From NCBI GenBank assembly GCA_028277745.1, contig JANQFR010000094.1, positions 1-64,000 of the forward strand: a DNA stretch of 64,000 nucleotides, read 5' to 3'. Numbering within the stretch: the first letter of the stretch is position 1; each line of letters opens with the position of its first letter. Source of the DNA: Phycisphaeraceae bacterium (GTDB taxonomy: Bacteria > Planctomycetota > Phycisphaerae > Phycisphaerales > Phycisphaeraceae). Both the position numbers and the translations under genes were made by a program. The notes below the pieces were generated by a model. That model was not told the DNA's origin, made no database searches, and saw nothing but the letters and a program-made list of their open reading frames with translations. Positions 22,354-31,340 of this stretch are shown here, one piece after another.

Positions 22354-22728
22354 TTAAAAAGACTCGACGGCGTCGGTCAGCTCATCGAAGATCGGGAACA
22401 CCGCGTCCAGCCGGGTGACCTTGAACAGGAACTTGACGTTGTCCTGACACCCCGCCAGCGCGATCCGGCCGCGCATGTGCTCCACGTCCTGGAGGAAGCC
22501 CACCAGGGACCCGATGCACGCCGAGGCGAGAAACTCGACCGGCGACAGGTCGAACGCGAAGTGGCGGGCGTTGTCGTTGCGCATCCGCTGCATGCACTCG
22601 TCGAGCACCTCCTGGAGGTCGAGGTGGTCGACATCGCGCCGGTCGAACCTGCAGGTCACAACCGCGCCTTGCTGCTCTAACTCCATACCGATTGGCAACA
22701 TCGTGACGCTCCGATCCTTGGGGAACAC
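22354..22728 (-). CDS. STAS-domain protein (anti-sigma factor antagonist type)
   Basis: The protein has 124 residues, or 115 from the in-frame ATG at 22701 (MLPIGMELEQQG). It is a single STAS domain: VVTCRFDRRDVDHLDLQEVLDECMQRM, then ARHFAFDLSPVEFLASACIGSLVGFLQDV, where the serine in SACIGS is at the position phosphorylated in SpoIIAA-type proteins, then RGRIALAGCQDNVKFLFKVTRLDAVFPIFD. Such proteins bind anti-sigma kinases and switch by phosphorylation. No kinase or phosphatase partner is adjacent. It ends upstream of the glycoside hydrolase locus on the same strand. Confidence 0.88.
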   Translation of the reverse strand: MFPKDRSVTMLPIGMELEQQGAVVTCRFDRRDVDHLDLQEVLDECMQRMRNDNARHFAFDLSPVEFLASACIGSLVGFLQDVEHMRGRIALAGCQDNVKFLFKVTRLDAVFPIFDELTDAVESF

Positions 22729-22868
22729 ATACGGGCGACTCGTTGCGCTCCGGGCGGCGCCCGGGGACCCGGGTCTTTATCGGATGCGTGGGTCGGCCTC
22801 GATGAGCCGGTCGGCGGTCGGGCGCATCTTTTCCGCCTTGACCGACCCGCACGACCGTCACGACCGGT

Positions 22869-23498
22869 TCAGGCCGGCGCGGGCGCCCGGCCGGCGCCGA
22901 GCCCCGGGGGGATCGGCAGGCCGCATTCCGGGCAGGCGTCGTGCGAGGCGCGCAGGTCGTACCCGCACGCCGGGCAGACGTTGTCGCCCTCGAGCGGGGG
23001 CATCTTGCGGGTCAGGCGCTGGGCCGCGTAGACCAGGAGCATGACGATCAGCAGGATGAGGTTCAGCACCACGCCCTGCAGCAGCGTCCAGACCAGCGTG
23101 ATGAAAAACCTGTCGTTGGGGGCGTGACCCAACACCGCATCCAGGATCGCGCTCGTCAACAAGCCGCAGACCAGGTCAGCGTACAGTCCGACGGGGAAGG
23201 CGACGGTGATGAACACCCGCAGCCCGTACCCCGCGTAGAGACAGGGCATCACGAAGGGCTGGCGCCGCAGCCGCCGGAAGGTCCGGGTGGACGACAGGCA
23301 GGTGTAACCCACGATAAACAGGCCCACGCCGGTGAGCATGGCGGCGATCCCGGTCCCCGTCGGGTCGATCGTGAAGCCCAGCCAGAAGCTCGGCGTCGCC
23401 CCCGCGGCGCACAGCAGGGTCCATATCCCAAACCGTTTGAGCACGTCCATGACGGTCAACGGCGGCAGATAGACGGGGTAGGGTCGAAACAGAGGCAC
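22869..23498 (-). CDS. Membrane protein with C-terminal zinc ribbon
   Basis: The protein has 209 residues, with about four or five membrane helices between residues 25 and 165. An alternative start is the ATG at 23450 (MDVLKRFGIWTLL). The C-terminus has CPACGYDLRASHDACPECG, two Cys-x-x-Cys knuckles forming a zinc ribbon of a kind common at the ends of planctomycete membrane proteins. The function is unknown. It lies between the STAS gene and cheB, on the same strand, and is bordered by a palindromic element at 23522-23545. Confidence 0.75.
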   Translation of the reverse strand: MPLFRPYPVYLPPLTVMDVLKRFGIWTLLCAAGATPSFWLGFTIDPTGTGIAAMLTGVGLFIVGYTCLSSTRTFRRLRRQPFVMPCLYAGYGLRVFITVAFPVGLYADLVCGLLTSAILDAVLGHAPNDRFFITLVWTLLQGVVLNLILLIVMLLVYAAQRLTRKMPPLEGDNVCPACGYDLRASHDACPECGLPIPPGLGAGRAPAPA

Positions 23499-23521
23499 CC
23501 GGTGATTTTAACGTGGGTCTA

Positions 23522-23545
23522 AGCCCCGCATGCGTATGCGGGGCT
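23522..23545. repeat. Palindrome, AGCCCCGC family (copy 2)
   Basis: AGCCCCGCAT (23522-23531) pairs with ATGCGGGGCT (23536-23545) around GCGT. It differs from the copy at 22293-22316 by two compensating base pairs, which supports selection for pairing. It lies between the zinc-ribbon gene and the end of cheB. Confidence 0.75.
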
Positions 23546-23580
23546 CCGGTGCGGTCGACGCCTGCGTTTTGGTGATGGCC

Positions 23581-24630
23581 TCACGCGGCGGCGGAGCGGA
23601 CGAGGCCGGCCAGGGCGCCGCCCAATTCGTCGGGGCTGAGGTTGGCCTGGGTGACGCCGGCCTCGGTGACGGCCTTGGGCATGCCGTAGACGACGCAGGT
23701 CTCCTGCGACTGGGCGAGGACGACGCCGCCCTTGCCGTGCAGTTCGCGGGCGCCGGCGCAGCCGTCGTCGCCGATGCCGGTGAGGACGATGCCCAGGGCG
23801 CGGGCGCCGACGGCCTCGGCGGCGGAGCCGAGCAGGGCGTCGACGGACGGGCGGTAGACGGCGTCGGCGGGCTCGTCATTCACGTCGAGGCGCCAGTGAG
23901 CGAGGCGGGTTTTGCGGACGTGGGTGTGTTGGCCGCCGGGGGCGATGTACGCGCAGCCGCGCTCGACGGTCATCCCGTCCTCGGCGTGCCTGACCTCGAG
24001 GCAGCAGACGTCGTTGAGCCGGGCGGCCATGGACCGGGTGAAAAGCTCGGGCATGTGCTGGGCGACCACGATGGGGGTGTCGAACCCCGGCGGGATCGCG
24101 GCGAAGATGGTTTCGAGGACCGGCGGGCCGCCGGTGGATGAGCCGATGGCGATCAGGTCCAGGCGTTTGCCTTCGAGGGACGGGATGCGGGCGTGAGGTT
24201 TCGCCGGCGTGGGCTTGCGATCGGGCTTGTGGTGGTGCTTGCGTGCGCCGATGGCCCGGATCTTGCGGACCAACTCGTCGCGCATGTTGGTCACGGTCAG
24301 GCTGACCTGGGAGTGGTCCTTGGCGATCACGTCCGCGGCGCCGAGGCGCAGGGCCTGGAGGGACGCGACCGACCCCTCGGTGGTGAGCGAGGAGACCATG
24401 ATGACGTTGGTGGGGCACTCGCGCATGATCCGCCGCAGCGCGGTGAGCCCGTCCATCTCGGGCATCTCGATGTCGAGGGTGATCACGTCGGGTCGGAGCT
24501 TCCCGGCCAGTTCGAGCCCTTCTTTGCCGTTGCGGGCGGTTGCGATGACTTCGAGCCCGGGCTCAGAATTGACCATGGTGTGGACGGCTCGTCGCATGAA
24601 CGCGGAGTCGTCGACAACGAGGACGCGCAT
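23581..24630 (-). CDS. cheB: CheB, chemotaxis response regulator and protein-glutamate methylesterase
   Basis: The start is the ATG at 24630 (MRVLVVDDSAFMRRAVHTM) with GGAG upstream, giving 349 residues. The receiver domain (1-120) has the phosphorylated Asp in DVITLDIEMPEMDG. A linker rich in His, Lys and Pro leads to the methylesterase domain with the catalytic Ser in AIGSSTGGP, His in VVAQHMP and Asp in GIGDDGCAG. The enzyme removes methyl groups from receptor glutamates and amidates. It is the last gene of the chemotaxis cluster. No methyl-accepting receptor is in the window, so its substrates are encoded elsewhere. Confidence 0.95.
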   Translation of the reverse strand: MRVLVVDDSAFMRRAVHTMVNSEPGLEVIATARNGKEGLELAGKLRPDVITLDIEMPEMDGLTALRRIMRECPTNVIMVSSLTTEGSVASLQALRLGAADVIAKDHSQVSLTVTNMRDELVRKIRAIGARKHHHKPDRKPTPAKPHARIPSLEGKRLDLIAIGSSTGGPPVLETIFAAIPPGFDTPIVVAQHMPELFTRSMAARLNDVCCLEVRHAEDGMTVERGCAYIAPGGQHTHVRKTRLAHWRLDVNDEPADAVYRPSVDALLGSAAEAVGARALGIVLTGIGDDGCAGARELHGKGGVVLAQSQETCVVYGMPKAVTEAGVTQANLSPDELGGALAGLVRSAAA

Positions 24631-24749
24631 CAGGGAAACTCCGGTAAGACAGCTCGGTCTAAGGGTATATCGTGCGAATGCTGGAGCCGGATGAGCGGTG
24701 ATTAGTGCGAAATGCGCGGTTTCCCGCCGGCCTTTGATGTCCGGCGCCA

Positions 24750-26294
24750 TCAAGCGGCGCGGCGGGGAGCGTGGGCGTTGACGTCAGCGATGTCGGTGAT
24801 CGGGCTGAGGGGGCCGTCCCGGCGTCGATAAACCAGCTCGCCGCCGTCGTTTTTCGCGATCTGCACCGGGCCGCGCATGTCGTCGCGGATGGTGAAGGCC
24901 TTGCCCGCGAAGATGAACCGGACGTTGTGGCAGAGCCGGCGCTCGACCGAGACGTCGACGGTGCATTCCCGGGCGATGACCTCGTGCAGCTTGTCGAGCG
25001 TGGGCCGGCCCTTTTGCAGGCAGGTTTCGATCCGGGAGAGCTCCGACGCCAGATCGACCTCGCGTTGTTTATCGGTCATGGCGGGCCGTCCCTGGGCGGC
25101 GAGCTCGTTGTACATGTTCTGTTCTTCGATCAGTTCCTGGCGTCGTTTTTCGTATCGTTCGACGATCTCGCCGAGCTCGTCCGCGAGGGGTTCGTAGCGG
25201 GGCACGCAACCGATGAGGATCTCGGTGGAGGCGCCGGCGGGTGAACCGAGTTGGTTGATCTGGAGCTGACGGGTGACCGCGAGCCGCCCGCCGATGACCG
25301 AGCCGCTGGGCGAGAGGACCGAGCCGTGGACCGTGAGGCGGCAGTTGATGATTTCCCGGTCGATGCAGAGGTCTTCCTCGACCTGGCCGCGGATGTTGTC
25401 GAGGTACCTGCCCTTGAGGCAGCCGCCGATCTGGGCGTTGCCCTGCTCGCGTCCGGCGAACCCGCCGGCGGCGATGAGGTCTCTGCCGGCGATGATGGTG
25501 GCGGCCTCGATCAGGCCGCGGACTTCGATATCGCCCTCGGCCTTGAGGGTGAAGCAGTCGCGCACGCCTTTCTGCACGACCACGTCGCCGTTGAAATTGA
25601 TGTTGCCGGTGGAGAAGTCGACGTACTCGGGGATCTCGAGCTGCGGCTCGATCATGGCGTGGCCGTCGGCCCGCATCAGGGCGCCGCTGGTCTGAGCGAT
25701 GAGGTTGCTCCCGGCGTCCAGCAGGATGGTTTCATCGAACGTGAGTTGGGCCTCTTGGCCTTGTCGGGCCTGAAGGGTCTGGCCGGTGACGTCGCGTCCG
25801 TCTTCGCCGACCGTGGGGAGATGGATGTGGCCGAGGGTGTCGCCGGACTTGACGATGGTGAACGCGGAGCGGTCGTAATGGTTGACGGCGCCGTCGTCGT
25901 CGTCGTCGTTGTCGTTGTCGTCGCGGTTGTTGTCGACGTCGTCGTTGGGGTTGGGTTCCGGTGGGGCGGGCGGGGGCGTGTCGGTTTCGGGGTTCTCGTC
26001 GACGCGCCACTCGACGCGGCCGTCCTGGCCGTGGACCGGCGGCTGGGCGCGGGCGACGGTGTGGGCGATCTCGAGGCCGGGGGCCTGGGCGTCGCGGACC
26101 AGCCGGTCGATGGCGCGGCGGACCTTGTCGTTGATCTCGACGCCGGCCTGCTGAAGCGTGGCGGCGCAGAGGTCGGGCTGAAGCAGGGCGCGGTCGAAGC
26201 CGGCGGGCACGTGGAGCCGGGCCGTAAGACGGTCGGGCGCGATGGAGACGCGCAACGCGGCGGGATCGTGTGATGGGTTCGAGGCCTCGGTCAA
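24750..26294 (-). CDS. FapA-like DUF342 protein
   Basis: This 514-residue protein matches the DUF342 family: an N-terminal region up to about residue 105, a right-handed beta-helix-like middle (IVKSGDTLGHIHLPTVGEDGRDVTGQTL, then EYVDFSTGNINFNGDVVVQKGVRDCFTLKAEGDIEVRG and VRGLIEAATIIAGRDLIAAGGFAG) and a C-terminal coiled-coil (ELGEIVERYEKRRQELIEEQ). FapA proteins in other bacteria affect surface and motility genes, but the mechanism is not settled. Between residues about 107 and 140 there is a low-complexity Asp/Asn-rich linker (DDVDNNRDDNDNDDDDDG) encoded by GTC/GTT triplet repeats. It lies between cheY and cheB in the cluster. Confidence 0.87.
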   Translation of the reverse strand: MTEASNPSHDPAALRVSIAPDRLTARLHVPAGFDRALLQPDLCAATLQQAGVEINDKVRRAIDRLVRDAQAPGLEIAHTVARAQPPVHGQDGRVEWRVDENPETDTPPPAPPEPNPNDDVDNNRDDNDNDDDDDGAVNHYDRSAFTIVKSGDTLGHIHLPTVGEDGRDVTGQTLQARQGQEAQLTFDETILLDAGSNLIAQTSGALMRADGHAMIEPQLEIPEYVDFSTGNINFNGDVVVQKGVRDCFTLKAEGDIEVRGLIEAATIIAGRDLIAAGGFAGREQGNAQIGGCLKGRYLDNIRGQVEEDLCIDREIINCRLTVHGSVLSPSGSVIGGRLAVTRQLQINQLGSPAGASTEILIGCVPRYEPLADELGEIVERYEKRRQELIEEQNMYNELAAQGRPAMTDKQREVDLASELSRIETCLQKGRPTLDKLHEVIARECTVDVSVERRLCHNVRFIFAGKAFTIRDDMRGPVQIAKNDGGELVYRRRDGPLSPITDIADVNAHAPRRAA

Positions 26295-26356
26295 GGTCGC
26301 GCCTCCCGGTCGCCGCGTCCTGACCCCTTGGACGTGGCCTGCCGACCCGCTGCCGA

Positions 26357-26728
26357 CTACGCGGCTGTGACGCGGGCGAGTGTTTCCTTGATGCGTTCGG
26401 CCAGCACGTCGGGCGTGAACGGCTTGACCACGTAGTTATTGACGCCGGCCTTGATGGCTTCGACGACACGGACCTTCTCGGCTTCGGTGGTGACCATGAT
26501 GATCGGCGAAGCCCCACCCGACGCGCGATACTTCTTGACGAACGTCAGGCCGTCCATGTTGGGCATGTTCCAGTCGACCAGCAGCAGCTCGGGCGAAAAC
26601 GCGCCCAGCTTCGAGAGGGCGTCGAGCCCGTCGGCCGCCTCCTCGATCTGGCTGTAGCCCAGCTGGGCGAGGATGCCTTTCTGGATGTTGCGCATGGTCT
26701 TCGAGTCGTCGACAAGCAGGACTTTCAT
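26357..26728 (-). CDS. cheY: CheY-type single-domain response regulator
   Basis: The 123-residue protein is a stand-alone receiver: acidic pair D7-D8 (VDDSKTMRNI), phosphorylated D52 in LLLVDWNMPNMDG, switch Thr in IIMVTTEAEK and the conserved Lys in YVVKPFTP. Phospho-CheY normally signals to the motor or another effector. It is encoded between cheX and the DUF342 gene, so phosphorylation by CheA and dephosphorylation by CheX are likely. Its output target is not visible, because no flagellar or pilus motor genes are nearby. Confidence 0.94.
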   Translation of the reverse strand: MKVLLVDDSKTMRNIQKGILAQLGYSQIEEAADGLDALSKLGAFSPELLLVDWNMPNMDGLTFVKKYRASGGASPIIMVTTEAEKVRVVEAIKAGVNNYVVKPFTPDVLAERIKETLARVTAA

Positions 26729-26798
26729 GGTCTTGAGCTCCGGTGCGGTGCGGGGCGCATTCCCCCCGTTGGGATATCGGTAAAACAGAAGCGAAGAT

Positions 26799-27275
26799 TC
26801 AGGTATTGGCGGAGACGGGAACCTGTCGGACGGCGACCTCCACGTTGAAGTCGCCCGCGTCGGACTGGCAGGGGATCACGATGCAGACCGTGTCCTTGCG
26901 GCCGTGGACCTGGTGCTTGGCGCCGATCACGACGCTGGGGCAGGAGATGGACACCTGCTTGCCGTTGAACTGGGCCTTGGCCCCGCCGCTGACCATGTTG
27001 ACCAGCTCGCCGACGGCGTCGGCGAAGTCTTCATGGGTGTGTTCGAGCTCGGAGCCGGTGAAAAGGCTCACGACGCGCTCGGCACAGGTGACGGGGAAGC
27101 TCAGGACGATCGAGCCCTCGACGTCGCCGGACATGCCGATAATGCCCGACACGTCGAAGCTGGGCTCGCCCTGGTTTTTGAGCGAGGGCTCGCCGATGTT
27201 GACGGGCAGCTGCAGCATCGTCTCGAAGACGTTCTGCACGGACTTCACGAATGGGACGATGTAGCTTTGATCCAC
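26799..27275 (-). CDS. cheX: CheX chemotaxis phosphatase
   Basis: The 158-residue protein has the CheC/CheX/FliY phosphatase motif E-x-x-N in DAVGELVNMVSGGAKAQF (E90 and N93), on the helix that reaches the CheY active site, and an SIVLSFP strand before it. A single phosphatase helix and the length match CheX, which acts as a dimer, rather than CheC. It would dephosphorylate the CheY encoded next to it. CheX replaces CheZ in many non-proteobacterial chemotaxis systems. Confidence 0.93.
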   Translation of the reverse strand: MDQSYIVPFVKSVQNVFETMLQLPVNIGEPSLKNQGEPSFDVSGIIGMSGDVEGSIVLSFPVTCAERVVSLFTGSELEHTHEDFADAVGELVNMVSGGAKAQFNGKQVSISCPSVVIGAKHQVHGRKDTVCIVIPCQSDAGDFNVEVAVRQVPVSANT

Positions 27276-27293
27276 GTTCGGCGCTCCTTGACG

Positions 27294-29570
27294 TTAGGCG
27301 GCTCGGGTTTCCGGCGGGCCGGCGCTGGCGGGGGGCTGTCGGACCAACTGGGTGACATCGAGGATGAGACTGACCTCGCCGTCGTCCTGGATCGTGGCCC
27401 CGCTGAACGGGCCGCCCTGGGTGTAGCCGTCATCGAGCGGCTTGATCACGATCTCCTGCTGGCCCACGAGCTTGTCGACGAGCAGGCCGGCGGATTGGCC
27501 GCCGACGGCGACGACCACGGCGAACCGCCCGCCGTGATCGTTTCTTTCTTCGTTCAATCTTTCCTGCATATTCACCAGCGGCAGCACAGAATCTCGCAGA
27601 CGCATCACTTGATGGCCCTTGACGGTGTGCACCTGCTCGGTTTCCGGACGTACGATCTCGATGATCGACTGCAGCGGCACGCTGTAGAGGTGCCGGCCCA
27701 CGCCCACCACCATCGCGGGCATGATCGCGACTGTCAGCGGGATCAGGATCTCGATGGTCGTGCCCCGGTCCACCGCCGAGTCGATATTGATCGTGCCGTT
27801 GAGCTTCTGGATGTTGGTGCGGACCACGTCCATGCCCACGCCGCGTCCGGATAAGTCCGACACCTGCTTGGCGGTGGAGAAGCCGGCCTCGAAGATGAAG
27901 CGGAAGATGTCCGAGTCGTTCATCTTGTCGAGCTGCTCGGGGCTGACCAGGCCGCGCTCGACGGCCTTGCCGCCGATCACCTTGGGGTCCAGGCCCTTGC
28001 CGTCGTCGGCGATCGCGACGCGGACGTGGCTGCCCTGGTGCTCGGCGGTGAGCTTGATCACGCCGGTCTCGGGCTTACTCTTGGCGAGGCGGTCGGCGGG
28101 GGGCTCGACGCCGTGGTCGGCGGAGTTGCGGAGGATGTGGACCAGCGGGTCGGCCAGGTTTTCCAGGACCGACTTGTCGACCTCGGTGTCCTTGCCTTCG
28201 ATGAGCAGGTCGATCTTCTTATCGGTCTGCCGGGCGATGTCGCGGATGACGCGGGGGTAGCGGTCGAAGAGCTTGGCCAGCGGTTGCATGCGGGTCCGCA
28301 TGACGCCGACCTGCAGCTCGCCCATGAGGTGGTCCAGCTCGCCGGCGGCGGCGGTGAACTCCTCGTTGAGCTCCGCCGGGATCGACGCGTCCTTGAGCGT
28401 GCGGGTCAGGCCGAGCACGCGGTTCTTGTTGAGCACGAGCTGGCCGACCAGGTTGAGCAGGGACTCGAGCCGGCCGACCTCGACGCGGATCGTCTGCTCG
28501 ACCGCGGGCTTGTTGGCGGGGGCGTCTTCTTTTTTCTTATCGGCGGCGGGCGTCGGCTCGGCGGAGGGAGCGTCGGCGCCGGCGCCGGTTTGGTCGGCGG
28601 TCGCCTCGGCGGGCGGCGCTTCGACCGGCTCATAGGTGTCCTTGACGATCTCGTCCAGCGCCAGGACGTTGTCCACCACGTTGTCGTGCAGGCCGACGAA
28701 CTGTTCCTCGATCTGGGTGTGGCCGCTGAGCCGGGTGATGCGCTCGACGAACGTATCGAGCGACCAGGTCAACGCCCGTTGATTCTCGAGCGCCGCGGCC
28801 TGGTCGTGGATCAGGCGCTGGGCGGCTTGGAGGCGGATAAGCAGCTCCGGCAGCAGGTCGCCCGGGCAGTCGTTGAGCGAGGGCGCGGTGGTGACGAACA
28901 GGCTCACCACGCGCGACAGGTGGTCCAGCTCGAAGAACTCGGCGGTCTTCACCATGTTGTCGCCGATCTCGGCGAGCTGAGCCGCGGCCTCCTCGCGGGT
29001 CGCGTCGTTGGCGACCTGGCCGAACACCTCGTCGAGCTGGTCGGCGTAGTCGCGCAGGTCCTGGACCATGAATTCGAGCAGGTCGGCCTTCTGGGCCGGC
29101 AGCTCGAGCGGGACGCCGGGCGCGTCGTGGTCCGCCGCCGGCCCGGCCGCCGCCTCGCCGGCGTCATCATCGTCGGCCTGGGCGTTGGCGATCCGGTGCA
29201 GCGTGTCGATCAGGTCCGCCGGCCCCTCGGCGGCCTCGCCGCCGCCGGACAACGCGTCGATCTGGTCGCGGACCACGTCCGCCGAACGCAGCATCGCGTC
29301 CATGACCTCGGTGGTGACCGGGACCTCGCCCTTACGCATCTTGTTCAGCGCGTCTTCCGCGGCGTGGGCGAAGGTGGTGACCGCGGTCAGCCCCAGGAAG
29401 CTCGCCGCACCCTTGATCGTGTGCAGCCCGCGGAAACAGGAGTTGCACAGCTCCGTCAGCTCGTCACCCTCGGCCGTCTCGAGCTTGACCAGGTCCGCGT
29501 CGAGCTGCTCGATCAATTCGCCGGCTTCGGTCAGGAAGTCCTGGATCAGGCTGGGGTCCATGTCCGACAT
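27294..29570 (-). CDS. cheA: CheA chemotaxis histidine kinase
   Basis: The start is taken at 29570 (MSDMDPSLIQDFL), giving 758 residues. The HPt domain has the phosphorylated His50 in FRGLHTIKGAASFLG. A second helical region (about residues 165-320) resembles an HPt/linker domain without a clear phosphorylation site. The dimerisation domain is followed by the kinase domain with LVHILRNSADHGVEPP (N box), IADDGKGLDP and GRGVGMDVV (G boxes). A C-terminal CheW-like domain ends the protein. CheA phosphorylates CheY and CheB. It follows cheR in the cluster, and cheX begins 18 bases after it. Confidence 0.96.
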   Translation of the reverse strand: MSDMDPSLIQDFLTEAGELIEQLDADLVKLETAEGDELTELCNSCFRGLHTIKGAASFLGLTAVTTFAHAAEDALNKMRKGEVPVTTEVMDAMLRSADVVRDQIDALSGGGEAAEGPADLIDTLHRIANAQADDDDAGEAAAGPAADHDAPGVPLELPAQKADLLEFMVQDLRDYADQLDEVFGQVANDATREEAAAQLAEIGDNMVKTAEFFELDHLSRVVSLFVTTAPSLNDCPGDLLPELLIRLQAAQRLIHDQAAALENQRALTWSLDTFVERITRLSGHTQIEEQFVGLHDNVVDNVLALDEIVKDTYEPVEAPPAEATADQTGAGADAPSAEPTPAADKKKEDAPANKPAVEQTIRVEVGRLESLLNLVGQLVLNKNRVLGLTRTLKDASIPAELNEEFTAAAGELDHLMGELQVGVMRTRMQPLAKLFDRYPRVIRDIARQTDKKIDLLIEGKDTEVDKSVLENLADPLVHILRNSADHGVEPPADRLAKSKPETGVIKLTAEHQGSHVRVAIADDGKGLDPKVIGGKAVERGLVSPEQLDKMNDSDIFRFIFEAGFSTAKQVSDLSGRGVGMDVVRTNIQKLNGTINIDSAVDRGTTIEILIPLTVAIMPAMVVGVGRHLYSVPLQSIIEIVRPETEQVHTVKGHQVMRLRDSVLPLVNMQERLNEERNDHGGRFAVVVAVGGQSAGLLVDKLVGQQEIVIKPLDDGYTQGGPFSGATIQDDGEVSLILDVTQLVRQPPASAGPPETRAA

Positions 29571-29608
29571 AGCTGCTTGCCTCACATCAGCACGGGTCGC
29601 CACCCGTG

Positions 29609-30478
29609 TTACGCGTTCTTGACGTATGCGAACGCCTGGGGGACCGGGATCGGCTCGAATTTCACATCGAGGTTCCGCAACGACTCGCTGTGCCCGATAA
29701 ACAGTGTGCCGTCCTGGGCGAGCTGGTTGTGGAACATCTCGATCACGCTCTTGCGCATCTCATCGTCAAAATAGATCAACACATTGCGGCAGAAGATCAC
29801 ATCAAACTGGCCGAAACGCTTGGCGGCGATACGGTCTTTGAGGTTGAGCTTTTCGAACCGGACCATCGACATGATCTGGGGATCGATCTGATAGGAGCCG
29901 TCCTCTTCCTTGAAGTAGCGCTGGAGCACCATCGGATTGACGCCGCGCACCGAGTAGGCCGGGTACTTGCCCGTCTGGGCGGCCAGCAACACCTTTTCGC
30001 TGATGTCGGTGCCGAGGATCTCGATGCGCCAGTCGGCGAGGCGGACGCCGAGGCTGCGGTGGATCTGCATCGCCAGCGTGTAAGGCTCCTCGCCCGAGGA
30101 CGACGCGGACGACCAGATGCGGAGCGTCTTGTGGGTGGAGCGGGTTTCCATCAGCCGGGGCAGGACCTGTTTCTCGAAGACATCCAGCTGGGGCTCGTTG
30201 CGGAAGAAGCTGGTCTCGTTGATGGTGATGCGGTTGAACATCTCCTGAAACTCATCCATCTGGAACGGCCCGGCGGTGAGGAACAGCAGATACTGGTCGA
30301 AGTTATCGAACTCCAGCTCCTCGAGCCGACGGGCAAGCCGGGACTCGAGCACGTACTTTTTGGAGTCCTGAAAGTGAATGCCCGCCCGGTCATAGACGAC
30401 CTTGCGCAGCTTGTCGAACTGCGCCTGCGTCATCGAATGGCTAGAGGTGGTGGTCGGGGCGGCGCCTGTCGTCGTCAT
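29609..30478 (-). CDS. cheR: CheR protein-glutamate methyltransferase
   Basis: The 289-residue protein has the N-terminal all-helical domain (FDKLRKVVYDRAGIHFQDSKKYVLESRLARRLEEL) and the S-adenosylmethionine domain with WSSASSSGEEPYTLAM, followed by DVIFCRNVLIYFDDEMRK and LFIGHSESLRNL. It methylates receptor glutamates using S-adenosylmethionine, opposing CheB. It lies between cheW and cheA, with 38 bases to cheA. Confidence 0.95.
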   Translation of the reverse strand: MTTTGAAPTTTSSHSMTQAQFDKLRKVVYDRAGIHFQDSKKYVLESRLARRLEELEFDNFDQYLLFLTAGPFQMDEFQEMFNRITINETSFFRNEPQLDVFEKQVLPRLMETRSTHKTLRIWSSASSSGEEPYTLAMQIHRSLGVRLADWRIEILGTDISEKVLLAAQTGKYPAYSVRGVNPMVLQRYFKEEDGSYQIDPQIMSMVRFEKLNLKDRIAAKRFGQFDVIFCRNVLIYFDDEMRKSVIEMFHNQLAQDGTLFIGHSESLRNLDVKFEPIPVPQAFAYVKNA

Positions 30479-30551
30479 TCCATATGGCTCACATAGTGCT
30501 CGAACCGATAACCGTCCGTGGATTCAAGCGGGGGTTGATGATGCATGTTGC

Positions 30552-31094
30552 TCACGCGGCCTGAACGGTGGCGGCGTCGACCTCGGCCATCTCCTCATCG
30601 CTGAACAGACGCTCCAGGGAGAGCAGGATCAGCAGGCGATCGTCGAGCTTGCCGACGCCCTGGACGTAATCCCCGTCGACCCCGCCGGACAGCACCATCT
30701 GTGGCGCCGGGTCGACGATGTCGGCCGAGATGCGAAGCACCTCGTTGACGCGGTCGACGGTGAAGCCGATCACCCGGTCGTTCACCTCAACCACGATGAT
30801 GCGCATGTCCTCCGAGTCGTCGAGCTTCTCCATGCCGAAACGCTCGCGCAGGTTGATGACGGGGATGATCTTCCCGCGGAGATTGATCACCCCTTCGACG
30901 AACGGCGGGCTCTGGGGCACGCGGGTGATCTGCATCATCCGGTTTATTTCCTGGACCGAGAGGATCGGCACCGCGAACTCTTCGTCGCCGACCACGAAGG
31001 AAACCAGCTGAAGCAATTCGTTCTCGCCCGCGGCGACGCTGTGGTCGACCGGGGCGGCGAGGTCGTTGGCGGCGGAGGTCTCGATGGCGCTCAT
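30552..31094 (-). CDS. cheW: CheW chemotaxis coupling protein
   Basis: The 180-residue protein is a single CheW domain: QLVSFVVGDEEFAVPILSVQEINRMM, then PPFVEGVINLRGKIIPVINLRERFGM, then GFTVDRVNEVLRI. It links receptors to CheA. It is the first gene of the cluster, with a free region of about 245 bases upstream where the operon promoter should lie. An extra acidic C-terminal segment of about 25 residues follows the domain. Confidence 0.95.
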   Translation of the reverse strand: MSAIETSAANDLAAPVDHSVAAGENELLQLVSFVVGDEEFAVPILSVQEINRMMQITRVPQSPPFVEGVINLRGKIIPVINLRERFGMEKLDDSEDMRIIVVEVNDRVIGFTVDRVNEVLRISADIVDPAPQMVLSGGVDGDYVQGVGKLDDRLLILLSLERLFSDEEMAEVDAATVQAA

Positions 31095-31340
31095 GAGTGG
31101 AATTCTCCCGGGACGCCGGCCGGGCCGACGCCCCTACGTGTTGCGGTGCTCATCGACGATGAGTTCAAGGGGATCGATGCTCCGCAACCAGCATCGGAAG
31201 CGGCGCAACGGCGCTTTAGAACGAGTCAGGGTTAATGGCTAAGAAAGTGCTGGGATGGCCAGTTTTAGAGCGCGGCTATCGGACCCGCCCCGCGGGCTCC
31301 GGAATCCCCCCGCGTCATCAACGCCGGCGACACCCGCGCA

